A stretch of DNA of 7,235 bases from a bacterium (GTDB taxonomy: Bacteria > SZUA-182 > SZUA-191). Location: contig QIEW01000047.1 in assembly GCA_003230535.1 (NCBI GenBank), positions 1 through 7,235 on the forward strand, given 5' to 3'. Numbering within the stretch: position 1 is the first letter of the stretch; each line of letters begins with the position of its first letter. The position numbers and the translations under genes were made by a program. Positions 1-6,624 of this stretch are shown here, piece by piece. The notes beneath the pieces were generated by a model. That model was not told the DNA's origin, did no database searches, and saw only the letters and a program-made list of their open reading frames with translations.

Positions 1-73
1 AGATCAATTTGCCTACATCAAACAGGGCCTTTGATAAGTTTTCCTTCTGCTTGTTGGTTAATCTCACTAACAT
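1..73 (-). CDS. Partial small hypothetical protein, N-terminus only
   Basis: Reading the minus strand from the ATG at 73-71, the frame stays open to the window edge and gives 24 residues beginning MLVRLTNKQKENLSK and continuing ALFDVGKLI. The Lys/Gln/Asn-rich start followed by a hydrophobic turn looks like the N-terminus of a small conserved protein, possibly with a membrane segment beyond the edge. I do not assign a family. There is no clear Shine-Dalgarno sequence before the ATG, which weakens the call. It would be transcribed divergently from the tail operon, so bases 74-123 would be a shared upstream region. It is too short to be sure it is real. Confidence 0.4.
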   Translation of the reverse strand, partial: MLVRLTNKQKENLSKALFDVGKLI

Positions 74-81
74 AATATAAC
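54..81 (+). promoter_or_regulatory. Weak candidate promoter for the tail operon
   Basis: TTGGTT (54-59), a 16-base spacer and TATAAC (76-81) resemble a sigma-A-type promoter pointing at the tail-fibre gene, whose start is at 124. The match is imperfect and the region is AT-rich, so it could be chance. If the operon is longer to the left, no promoter is needed here. The divergent small gene at 1-73 would, however, place an operon boundary at this point. Confidence 0.25.
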
Positions 82-111
82 CGCTAAAACCATTGATTGT
101 CAACTAAATCT

Positions 112-117
112 GGAGGA
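112..117 (+). promoter_or_regulatory. Ribosome binding site deciding the tail-fibre start
   Basis: GGAGGA lies six bases before the TTG codon at 124-126. The frame is open further upstream, to a TTG at 97, but that codon has no ribosome binding site, and using it would place this strong Shine-Dalgarno sequence inside the coding region. The TTG at 124 is therefore the preferred start. Confidence 0.65.
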
Positions 118-123
118 AGTAAG

Positions 124-1683
124 TTGGGTAAAAGCAACGCTAATATATCCCGCAATATGTACGATGAGGCCAAGCGCTACCAGATGCTGGTGCATCAGCA
201 GGGTGTGCCCTGGGTGGAGGCTGACGAGAATGACCGGAACTGGATTTTCTACAATTTGCTGAGACGGTTCATCCAGAAGATTGTCGGTAACGGCTCGCCT
301 GATGATGGATTCAAGGTCGTAGGCACAGGGACGGCTAATGACTTTATTATCACGGGTGGTGACGGCACACCAGATGATGCGGCGTTGGAAGGTGCGGGCA
401 GGCTATTGGTGGAGGGTTTCCAATGCGTTTTGCCTGAAAGCCGTAATTATCGGGGCTCTGATAATCTGGAATGTACCCCTGTCTCCACCGACCTGGCTGA
501 AACCGTGCTTACCGACAGCGCCGCTAATTTCACATTAGGCGGGCCGGATGACAATTTGGCAGGCCGGACACTGGCACCTGATATCACTCAGCCGGATAAA
601 GCTTATACCATTACCGCTAATACCCAAACCACTATTACCATATCCGGCGATTTGTTAGCCGATGGCATCCAGGTTGGCGCTCATTACCGGATAGAACTAT
701 CCACTCCCACCGCCGACCGGACAGACGAGGTATATATCGACTGCTACCTGGATGAGATTGATTCCGATGAAGATCCGGGACTAAAACATACCCTGGGGAT
801 ACAGATCGAAACCCAGCGGCGGCTAAAACTGATCCAAAATGTGTTCGTAACGGAGGGTAGCGCTACTCCTGCTCCATACACCGACTCTGATGATAACCAA
901 CACTATACGTGTAAGCTGGCTACTATACAACGCTATGCAGGTCAGGCGGTTATCAACCCCCAAGACATAACCGATGAGCGCCCTATCCTGGACGGCGGCT
1001 TCTGGAACCTCTGGCAGGAAGTAGTGGCCGCCCGGGGCGTTATGCCATCGCTGGATGCCCGGCTGGATGTATCGCTGAATGAGGACGGCACACTCAAAGC
1101 CGGTCATGCCGACCTATCCGATATGCCTGATACCCCCGGCTCCAACCCTGACCATGACGCCCGCTATGTGAAAAAAGCCGGCGATACCATGACCGGTAAT
1201 CTGGGTATGGCTGCCGGCAAAACCGTGGATGGCCGGGATGTATCTGAGGACGGAGCTAAGCTGGATACGATTGAAACGGGAGCCACCCAGGATCAAACGC
1301 CCCAGGAAATATTGGGTGCCATAAAGACGGTGGACGGCCATGAAAGCGGTCTGGATGCCGATACGGTGGACGGGGTGCATTCATCCGATTACCTGGATAA
1401 CGTGGAAGCCAAGATTTACAAAGTCCAGGGTGGCATCAATGTCCTGACCCTGCTGTCCGGAGTGACTTTTAGTGACAGCACGCCGGTTAGCAGCCTCTCA
1501 CAGGTGCGGGTATTTATCTCACCGGCGGATGCCGGCCATGATGTGGGGTTGAATGCCTCATATAACAAAGACACTGGCGCTATCTCCAGTAACTACGGCG
1601 CCATGGCGCTTTGTCTTCTGAAGAAAAACGGCTGGAATGTAGACGGAACAACATTTTCATGGAATTTCAATAATTATACTTAG
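124..1683 (+). CDS. Phage tail-fibre-like / baseplate-associated protein
   Basis: 519 aa from the TTG at 124. The N-terminal part (about residues 1-100) contains NMYDEAKRYQMLVHQQGVPW followed by an acidic VEADENDRN stretch. This resembles the head of large phage or injection-system proteins of the DUF6519 type, thought to attach to the baseplate. Residues about 120-200 look beta-rich and carry a module with NLAGRTLAP and an ITANTQTTITISG strand. Around residue 353 comes GDTMTGNL, a hallmark of tail fibres. It is followed by VDGRDVSEDGAKLD (368-381) and GLDADTVDGVHSSDYL (409-424), motifs common in fibre shafts of Firmicute and Desulfo-type prophages. The C-terminal 95 residues are not recognised and could be the receptor-binding tip. 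The gene heads a plus-strand run that ends in a tube-family gene, which supports a tail or contractile injection locus. Family role is fairly sure; the exact component is not. Confidence 0.8.
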   Translation: MGKSNANISRNMYDEAKRYQMLVHQQGVPWVEADENDRNWIFYNLLRRFIQKIVGNGSPDDGFKVVGTGTANDFIITGGDGTPDDAALEGAGRLLVEGFQCVLPESRNYRGSDNLECTPVSTDLAETVLTDSAANFTLGGPDDNLAGRTLAPDITQPDKAYTITANTQTTITISGDLLADGIQVGAHYRIELSTPTADRTDEVYIDCYLDEIDSDEDPGLKHTLGIQIETQRRLKLIQNVFVTEGSATPAPYTDSDDNQHYTCKLATIQRYAGQAVINPQDITDERPILDGGFWNLWQEVVAARGVMPSLDARLDVSLNEDGTLKAGHADLSDMPDTPGSNPDHDARYVKKAGDTMTGNLGMAAGKTVDGRDVSEDGAKLDTIETGATQDQTPQEILGAIKTVDGHESGLDADTVDGVHSSDYLDNVEAKIYKVQGGINVLTLLSGVTFSDSTPVSSLSQVRVFISPADAGHDVGLNASYNKDTGAISSNYGAMALCLLKKNGWNVDGTTFSWNFNNYT

Positions 1684-1701
1684 CTAAATCAAGGTGTTAA
1701 C

Positions 1702-2364
1702 ATGCTTTATGTAATTTATGACGATACCGGCAAGATCACCTCCACCATAATGACCGACGAGGTGTTGAGCTTGACTGATACCTACCTGGTGTTTGATTTA
1801 AATGCCGCCCAGGTATCCTCCATGCTGTCCAACTGCTGGGGGCGGATCAATGTGGATACAGTAACTCAGCAATTAACTTTCGATCAAAGCATAGATAAAG
1901 ATTATATCATCCAGGAAGTATTGGGCGCTTTGATAATTCCAACGCTACTACCCACTAAGCGAAACATATCTCTACTGGAGAAGCAGGTGGATTTTCTGAT
2001 CAAGGTGATCTTGGGCCTGGTGGATAGCAATGTAAACCAAACTTATGTGGATGCCTTACGGGATATAGATCAGCATTCCTCGTTAACAAATATACCGATG
2101 GCGGAGTTGTTGGATACGGTAGTGGAGGGGAAAGCGTATGTGCGCCGGATAGTCAATATGCTCCGGGAGCGTGAGGCAACGCTTGCTCCCAACAAAGCCC
2201 CGGCACATACCCGCTGGTTATGGTATCTCAATGACAACAAGGATTTACTGGCTACGCATACATTGAACAATATGCTTGCGTTTCTATTGGAGACCACGGC
2301 GGAGAGCACAGGGGATGAGCTTAAGACATTGGCAGATGATATAGCTCAGGCGATGAGCCAGTAG
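1702..2364 (+). CDS. Hypothetical tail-operon protein, 220 aa
   Basis: It starts 18 bases after the tail-fibre stop, with AAGGTG (1691-1696) five bases before the ATG. I do not recognise the family. The first 60 residues (MLYVIYDDTGKITSTI onward) look like a small beta-rich domain of the kind often encoded next to tail fibres. Residues about 65-220 appear mostly helical, with a hydrophobic stretch near 69-83 and a charged helix including RRIVNMLREREATL near 148-161. There is no signal peptide and no convincing membrane span. Its position directly after the fibre gene would suit a fibre chaperone, a fibre-associated subunit or a baseplate accessory protein, but this is inferred from position only. 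Confidence 0.65.
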   Translation: MLYVIYDDTGKITSTIMTDEVLSLTDTYLVFDLNAAQVSSMLSNCWGRINVDTVTQQLTFDQSIDKDYIIQEVLGALIIPTLLPTKRNISLLEKQVDFLIKVILGLVDSNVNQTYVDALRDIDQHSSLTNIPMAELLDTVVEGKAYVRRIVNMLREREATLAPNKAPAHTRWLWYLNDNKDLLATHTLNNMLAFLLETTAESTGDELKTLADDIAQAMSQ

Positions 2365-2371
2365 TAAAGGC

Positions 2372-2393
2372 AGGGGCTAGAGGCTAGGGGCTA
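2372..2393 (+). repeat. Short imperfect GGGGCTA-type tandem repeat
   Basis: The gap before the PQ-loop-like gene reads as three imperfect units: AGGGGCTAG, AGGCTAG, GGGCTA. It overlaps the ribosome-binding region; the GAGG at 2380-2383 lies nine bases before the ATG at 2393 and may be the functional site. It could be slippage-prone or a small genome-wide heptamer repeat; neither can be tested from this window. Confidence 0.5.
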
Positions 2394-2638
2394 TGCGGAA
2401 ATTGGGATATATCGGGGTTTTAATAATTCAGTCCTCCTATGTGGCGCAGATTTACAGGATATTGGCCACCCGACAGGTGGATGGCTTGTCGCCGGCGTTT
2501 ATCCTGATGGTCTGGGGTGGGCTGGTTTTGCTGCAAATATATTCTTTATCTATCAAAGATATGGTTTACATATTTTCCAATTTTTTGGGGTTACTGAATA
2601 CAAGTTTGTTGCTTTTGCTTATTTATATTTGGGGATGA
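2393..2638 (+). CDS. Small membrane protein, PQ-loop/SemiSWEET-like
   Basis: 81 aa with three predicted membrane segments at roughly residues 4-24, 33-52 and 57-80. The segment SYVAQIYRILATRQVDGLSP matches the shape of a PQ-loop motif at the end of helix 1, with AQ (19-20) in place of PQ, a basic linker and a G-L-S turn. The third helix starts KDMVYIFSN, reminiscent of SemiSWEET sugar transporters and also of the lipid A biosynthesis N-terminal domain of the same structural clan. The Asn that lines the pocket in SemiSWEETs may correspond to N63, while the pocket Trp seems absent. One three-helix unit would need to dimerise to form a pore. It sits inside the tail operon, four bases before the tube-protein start. 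A transporter role, a holin-like role or a membrane anchor are all possible. Fold call moderate, function unknown. Confidence 0.6.
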   Translation: MRKLGYIGVLIIQSSYVAQIYRILATRQVDGLSPAFILMVWGGLVLLQIYSLSIKDMVYIFSNFLGLLNTSLLLLLIYIWG

Positions 2639-2642
2639 CGGT

Positions 2643-2831
2643 ATGGGAAAAGAACTGAAAGCTTACCTCGTTGATGCTGCAACACGGGAACGCCTGGAAT
2701 TCCAATACAATCCCAGCGAGGTGGCCGATGACAAAGTAGCTAATTATGCCGATATCAGGATTCCCGGCATATCCCATCCCAAGCATCAGTTTATATCAGG
2801 GGATAACCGCCGGATATCATTTATATGTTGA
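2643..2831 (+). pseudogene. Tail tube/spike-adaptor protein, truncated by RIT element
   Basis: 62 codons, starting after GGGGA (2631-2635) and ending at a TGA inside the TGTTGAG motif of the element boundary. The sequence carries the family signature RERLEFQYNPSE (residues 16-27) and GISHPKHQFISGDNRR (42-57), typical of the contractile injection system tube/adaptor N-terminal domain, often followed by LysM in relatives. About 38 of 58 aligned positions are identical to the minus-strand gene at 6603-7091. Similarity stops at RRISF (residue 60), where the intact paralog continues with TLFFFKEDV. The last two residues and the stop codon come from element DNA. At least 90 codons are missing, so it is very unlikely to function. 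No continuation of this gene is found on the far side of the element. Confidence 0.85.
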
Positions 2832-2832
2832 G
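2826..2832 (+). repeat. Left junction TGTTGAG (candidate att core)
   Basis: The heptamer lies exactly where similarity of the truncated tube gene to its paralog stops, and it supplies that gene's premature TGA. The same heptamer occurs in the same orientation at the right junction (6635-6641). A 7-base direct repeat fits the 6-8 base crossover region of tyrosine recombinases. The repeat is short, so the call depends on its position rather than its length. Confidence 0.45.
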
Positions 2833-2838
2833 TTCCCG

Positions 2839-2925
2839 TTAATGTTGAGAGATTTTTTTTGCTTCCTTGAAACCCTTATCAATACCACCATCCCGCATCA
2901 ATCCGTCCATATTACTCAACATTAA
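2839..2925. repeat. 11-bp perfect inverted repeat in the RIT leader
   Basis: TTAATGTTGAG (2839-2849) and its exact reverse complement CTCAACATTAA (2915-2925) are separated by 65 bases. Each arm contains the TGTTGAG heptamer also found at both element junctions. Likely recombinase-binding sites: accessory arm sites or an end repeat. The right arm lies just upstream of the candidate -10 box of ritA (2945-2950), so binding could also affect expression. Role is inferred; the repeat itself is seen directly. Confidence 0.65.
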
Positions 2926-2944
2926 TTTATTATCCTGAAGACGC

Positions 2945-2950
2945 TATACT
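2945..2950 (+). promoter_or_regulatory. Candidate -10 box upstream of ritA
   Basis: TATACT matches a sigma-A -10 box at five of six positions and lies about 43 bases before the ritA start. No good -35 is seen at 16-18 bases; the nearest (TTAATT) overlaps the inverted-repeat arm. If real, this would be the only promoter for the trio, since the three genes overlap. The rest of the leader (2832-2992) holds the inverted repeat, a run of eight T (2853-2860) and no open frame of note. Confidence 0.3.
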
Positions 2951-2980
2951 GTTCTCCTACACCTGGTAACGATATGCAGA

Positions 2981-2987
2981 AAGGAGG
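2981..2987 (+). promoter_or_regulatory. Strong ribosome binding site of ritA
   Basis: AAGGAGG, a full consensus Shine-Dalgarno sequence, lies five bases before the ATG at 2993 and fixes the ritA start. It is stronger than the sites of ritB and ritC, which overlap their upstream genes and may depend on translational coupling. Confidence 0.75.
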
Positions 2988-2992
2988 CAGTT

Positions 2993-4243
2993 ATGTGTCA
3001 AAAAATATTTCCAAATCCAGAAATTGAAGCCAAGCATCGTGAAGAATTGTTTGGGGTTCACCTCGATTGTTTTCTCAACTGGATGGAGGGGCATGGCTAT
3101 TCACGGAAAACTACGCGAAGCTATGCCTGCCAAGTGGCTCGATTGGGAAGGCACCTAAAGGAAAAAGGTGTTTGCTCTATCGGGGAATTGGAGGAAGAAC
3201 CAGGCAGGAAACTCCTGATAAGCTATCAGCGTTATTGGAAAGCCAGAGGATGCTATCACAGAAATTTCGGTCCACGGCTTTACCTCCGGGCGCTGGAAGA
3301 GGCGGGAGTATTCAGGGCTTCTCCACCCAAGGATTTCCCTCTGTTTCATGAAACCGGACTATATGCAGCCTTTCTTGAAAATCAAAAGGGCTTAAGTGAA
3401 AGCACCATCCTGCGTCATATACGCTTTACAGAAAAATTCCTGAAATTTCTCGGCTGTCAAAAAGATGCTCGTACTATTCCCGGTTTTGGCGTCGCGGAAC
3501 TGGATAATTTTATCAAACAGGAAGGAATTCGGCTGGGGCGCGCCTCCCAGCAGTTAGTGGCCGCTACATTAAGAGGTTTCGTCAGCTTTCTGTATCAGTC
3601 GGGAAAAATCGGCACCGATTTGTCTTATTTCATCACCAGTCCTCGATGTTACAAATTAGAATCCTTGCCCCGGCCGCTAAACTGGGATGATGTCGGGCGG
3701 CTTCTCCAAGGTGTGGATTTATCTACCGGGTCCGGCGCCAGGACCTGCGCCATCCTCACTCTGCTGACATCTTATGGACTGCGGTCGGGAGAAGTGGCCC
3801 GTCTTAGGCTGGAGGATATCGACTGGCGAAGGGAGACCATACACATTGCAAGGCAGAAAACCGGGCGGGATCTCTGGTTGCCTCTCATCCCCCAGGCGGC
3901 CGAGGCTGTCATCAGGTATTTAAAGCGCGGGCGTCCATCTTCGAAGTACCGGGAAATATTTCTTCTCGCCCGCGCCCCCTGGACCCCCATCAACAACCAG
4001 AACATAGGTCAGGTGGTAAGACGGCAGATTCATCTGGCCGGTCTTACACCATCCTCCCAAGGAGCGCATATCATCAGGCACAGTTTTGCCACCCACCTGC
4101 ATCGCAAGGGGGCGTCCCTGAAAGAAGTCGGGGATCTGCTGGGACATAAAACTCCCCAATCAACCCATGTCTATACCAAAACCGCTACGGATCACCTGCG
4201 GGATGTGGCTCTGGAAGTACCGGAGGCGCCGGATGAAAAATGA
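2993..4243 (+). CDS. ritA: Tyrosine recombinase RitA, first of the RIT trio
   Basis: 416 aa. A DNA breaking-rejoining enzyme of the phage integrase/Xer family. The C-terminal catalytic domain (about 225-405) shows R264 in YGLRSGE, K289 in QKTGR, H359 and R362 in HIIRH, H385 in LLGHK and the nucleophile Y394 in HVYTK, so the active site is complete. Upstream there appear to be two helical SAM-like DNA-binding segments: about 20-110 (with NWMEGHGYSRKTTRSYACQV) and about 118-215 (with LSESTILRHIRFTEKFL), making it longer than a 300-aa Xer-type enzyme. It starts after a consensus ribosome binding site and overlaps ritB by 11 bases. The tail of about 20 residues after Y394 is acidic. It probably acts with RitB and RitC on the element ends. 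Symbol is assigned by gene order. Confidence 0.88.
   Translation: MCQKIFPNPEIEAKHREELFGVHLDCFLNWMEGHGYSRKTTRSYACQVARLGRHLKEKGVCSIGELEEEPGRKLLISYQRYWKARGCYHRNFGPRLYLRALEEAGVFRASPPKDFPLFHETGLYAAFLENQKGLSESTILRHIRFTEKFLKFLGCQKDARTIPGFGVAELDNFIKQEGIRLGRASQQLVAATLRGFVSFLYQSGKIGTDLSYFITSPRCYKLESLPRPLNWDDVGRLLQGVDLSTGSGARTCAILTLLTSYGLRSGEVARLRLEDIDWRRETIHIARQKTGRDLWLPLIPQAAEAVIRYLKRGRPSSKYREIFLLARAPWTPINNQNIGQVVRRQIHLAGLTPSSQGAHIIRHSFATHLHRKGASLKEVGDLLGHKTPQSTHVYTKTATDHLRDVALEVPEAPDEK
4222..4226 (+). promoter_or_regulatory. Ribosome binding site deciding the ritB start
   Basis: GGAGG inside the 3' end of ritA lies six bases before the ATG at 4233. The frame is open further upstream to an ATG at 4167, but that would mean a 77-base overlap with ritA without a matching site. 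The start at 4233 gives the short overlap usual for coupled genes. Confidence 0.7.
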
Positions 4244-5630
4244 AATCAAGGGGAATTTAATTTCCGATATGCAACCATGGATTGAACGATTCACATTCAG
4301 TATACCGCATTTGGAGGAAAAAACCAGCCGGGACTATCGCAGATTCATTCGTTCGTTTCTTTTCCACCTTGATAAAAGCTCAAACGGCAGGGGTATTCCG
4401 GCCACCGTCAAACTCGACACCGTTACCGAGTGGATAAAAGAAATGCTGACCGATCATCCCTTACGCACCGCGCTGAGCCGGGTGTATATTGTCGCTCGTT
4501 TCCTTTCCTTCCTGGAGGATAAGGGTGTGCTCGGGGAAAATCCACTGGGCCGGTTGCAAAAAGAGTATCCCGGGAAAGGGTTGAAAGGGATAGTCCTGGC
4601 CATAGTGAGTCCATCCCCGAAAAAATCTCTTCAGGCTCTCAAATTACCCGATCGATTCACCAGCCCCTTTGGGAGATATATGCAGGAGTTTATCGCTCTC
4701 GCTCAGGCCCAGGGGAAAAAATACCGCAATGAAGTGAAAATGCTGGCCTGGTTCGATCGTTTTTTGATGACCCATGCCCCGCCCCCTCAACAGCTCTCGG
4801 AATCGGTGGTAAAAGAATGGCTGAGGCTTTTTCCGGTCTCTTCCCCCGGAAGCCGGTACCTGGCGTTTATGATAGTCCGAAAGTTTTGCCTCTACCTTCG
4901 CCGCTTCTCATCCCAGGCTTATGTTCCCGACTCATCACTGGTTCCACTTCCACCATCCTCCCTGCCTTACATCTATTCCAGGGCGGAGATAGTGGCTCTG
5001 CTCAAAGCCGCTCGTCAACTCAAACCATCAGCTACATCCCCCTATCGCCCCCAGACTTTCTACACCTTGATCTTGCTTCTTTATACCACGGGAATGCGGA
5101 TCAGTGAAGTTTTGAATCTTCAATTGGGTGATATTGACACCGAGAATCAAACGATCCACATCCGGGAAACAAAGTTTTTCAAATCACGTCTGGTCCCACT
5201 TTCCCCCAGCATGATGAGGGAATTGGAAGCTTACATTCAACTGCGCCGGCAGTTCGGAGTACCGACTAACCTTCAGTCTCCTCTTTTCCAAAACCCGCAC
5301 CGGAGGGGTCATTACGCTCCATCGATTGTGCGGCAAACGTTCTCGGAACTACTTAAAAGTATAGGGATTAAAAAGACTCCGGGACACAGGGGGCCTTGCA
5401 TTCATAGCCTGCGTCATACCATGGCCACCCACCGTCTGGAGGACTGGTACCGCCAAGGTGAATGTGTTCAGTCCAAGCTGGGGATCTTAAGCACTTATCT
5501 GGGACATGTTGGCATCGCCAGCACCCAGCGCTATCTGACTATGACCACGGAAGTACTTCAGCATGCCTCTCAACGTTTCAACCAATATTTTACTCACATA
5601 AAAGGAGAAACGGAAAATGAAAATCGATAA
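4233..5630 (+). CDS. ritB: Tyrosine recombinase RitB, second of the RIT trio
   Basis: 465 aa from the ATG at 4233, the longest of the three. The catalytic domain (about 255-445) has R289 in TGMRISE, K314 in RETKFFK (K317 is an alternative), H391 and R394 in HSLRH, H425 in YLGHV and the nucleophile Y434 in QRYLT. The N-terminal half seems to hold two SAM-like core-binding segments, about 25-120 (LEEKTSRDYRRFIRSFLFHL and a matching C-terminal helix ending FLSFLEDKGV) and about 145-250 (FGRYMQEFIALAQAQGKKYR onward). They are joined by a Pro/Lys-rich linker. An insert between HSLRH and LGH (near RLEDWYRQGECVQSK) is longer than in RitA or RitC. It overlaps ritA by 11 bases and ritC by 14, consistent with coupled translation. 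It presumably works jointly with the other two enzymes. Confidence 0.87.
   Translation: MKNEIKGNLISDMQPWIERFTFSIPHLEEKTSRDYRRFIRSFLFHLDKSSNGRGIPATVKLDTVTEWIKEMLTDHPLRTALSRVYIVARFLSFLEDKGVLGENPLGRLQKEYPGKGLKGIVLAIVSPSPKKSLQALKLPDRFTSPFGRYMQEFIALAQAQGKKYRNEVKMLAWFDRFLMTHAPPPQQLSESVVKEWLRLFPVSSPGSRYLAFMIVRKFCLYLRRFSSQAYVPDSSLVPLPPSSLPYIYSRAEIVALLKAARQLKPSATSPYRPQTFYTLILLLYTTGMRISEVLNLQLGDIDTENQTIHIRETKFFKSRLVPLSPSMMRELEAYIQLRRQFGVPTNLQSPLFQNPHRRGHYAPSIVRQTFSELLKSIGIKKTPGHRGPCIHSLRHTMATHRLEDWYRQGECVQSKLGILSTYLGHVGIASTQRYLTMTTEVLQHASQRFNQYFTHIKGETENENR
5603..5607 (+). promoter_or_regulatory. Ribosome binding site of ritC
   Basis: AGGAG within the last codons of ritB lies nine bases before the ATG at 5617. 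It supports a start overlapping ritB by 14 bases. Confidence 0.6.
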
Positions 5631-6624
5631 CAAACTCAGTTCTTACATTCACGACTTTCTGCAGGAATACTTGCCCCTTCAGAAAGGCTTCAGCCGGCAT
5701 ACCGTCTTAAGCTATCGAGATACCATCAAGCTGTTTCTGACTTTCAGCGCCGACCGTCAGAAAAAATCAGTCACCAACCTCACCGTAGCCGATCTGGGAG
5801 CGGCCATGGTGGTCGATTTCCTCGATCATCTGGAAAAGAAGCGGGAAAACAGCCGTCAAACCAGAAACATCCGATTGGCTTGCCTGCACTCTCTCTTTCG
5901 TTACCTGGCCAGGCACGATCCGCTGATATTCGATCACTGTCAGCGTGTTCTGGCCGTTCCTTTCAAGCGGGCTCAAAGCTCCGCCGTGGAGTATCTGGAA
6001 AGGGACGAGATAAAGGCGATATTCCAAGCTGTAGATCGTTCCACTTTAGACGGCTGCCGGTATTATACGCTTTTCCATTTTATGTACAACACCGGGGCCA
6101 GGGTAGCCGAGGTTATCGACCTGCCTGCCAGAGCGCTCCAGTTAGAACGCCCCTTCCAGGTTCGTATTTTGGGAAAAGGAGCCAAAGAGCGTCTTTGCCC
6201 TTTATGGCCGGATACCGCCAAGCTGCTACGGGCATTGCTGAAACAGAGGGGCCTTGACACCCAGGCGGCCGATCCGGTTTTTATAAATCACAGAGGTCAG
6301 CCCCTGACCCGCCATGGAATACGATATCTGCTGAACAAATATGTTCTTCTCGCTTCCAAAGATTGCCCAACTCTTCGGGGAAAACATATCCACCCCCATT
6401 CTATTCGTCACACTACGGCTATGCACCTGCTTCAGTCAGGAGTGGATATTAACACTATCCGGGCCTGGCTTGGGCACACTAATCTTGAAACAACCAATCG
6501 CTATGCCGAGATCAACCTGGAAATGAAACGGGAGGTTCTGAATAATTACTTGCCGATCCCCAACCCGGCCAAGCGCCCCTGGAAGCAAAATCCCGACCTC
6601 CTTCAATGGCTGGAGAGTCTATGA
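5617..6624 (+). CDS. ritC: Tyrosine recombinase RitC, third of the RIT trio
   Basis: 335 aa, the shortest and most Xer-like of the three. One N-terminal SAM-like domain (about 8-105, with KGFSRHTVLSYRDTIKLFL) is followed by the catalytic domain (about 125-310). That domain has R162 in NTGARVAE, K187 in LGKGAKER, H261 and R264 in HSIRH, H287 in WLGHT and the nucleophile Y296 in NRYAE. After the active-site tyrosine a tail of about 40 residues ends PDLLQWLESL. The last 22 bases overlap the 3' end of the minus-strand tube-family gene, because the element boundary lies here. No terminator hairpin follows. The complete catalytic set argues against decay. Expected to act together with RitA and RitB in moving the element. 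Confidence 0.88.
   Translation: MKIDNKLSSYIHDFLQEYLPLQKGFSRHTVLSYRDTIKLFLTFSADRQKKSVTNLTVADLGAAMVVDFLDHLEKKRENSRQTRNIRLACLHSLFRYLARHDPLIFDHCQRVLAVPFKRAQSSAVEYLERDEIKAIFQAVDRSTLDGCRYYTLFHFMYNTGARVAEVIDLPARALQLERPFQVRILGKGAKERLCPLWPDTAKLLRALLKQRGLDTQAADPVFINHRGQPLTRHGIRYLLNKYVLLASKDCPTLRGKHIHPHSIRHTTAMHLLQSGVDINTIRAWLGHTNLETTNRYAEINLEMKREVLNNYLPIPNPAKRPWKQNPDLLQWLESL

Noticed and set aside
823-1380. Minus-strand open frames opposite the tail-fibre gene
   Set aside because: They lie antisense to a well-supported protein, have no family features and no ribosome binding sites.
1177-1410. CRISPR-like or DNA repeat array in the tail-fibre gene
   Set aside because: The VDG-type repetition is at protein level, typical of fibre shafts; no regular DNA repeat with spacers is seen.
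4167-4232. Upstream extension of ritB from the ATG at 4167
   Set aside because: No suitable ribosome binding site and a 77-base overlap with ritA; the ATG at 4233 has GGAGG at the right distance.
2993-6624. Tn554-type transposon (TnpA, TnpB, TnpC)
   Set aside because: In Tn554 the third protein is not a tyrosine recombinase and there is cargo; here all three are complete recombinases and there is no cargo.
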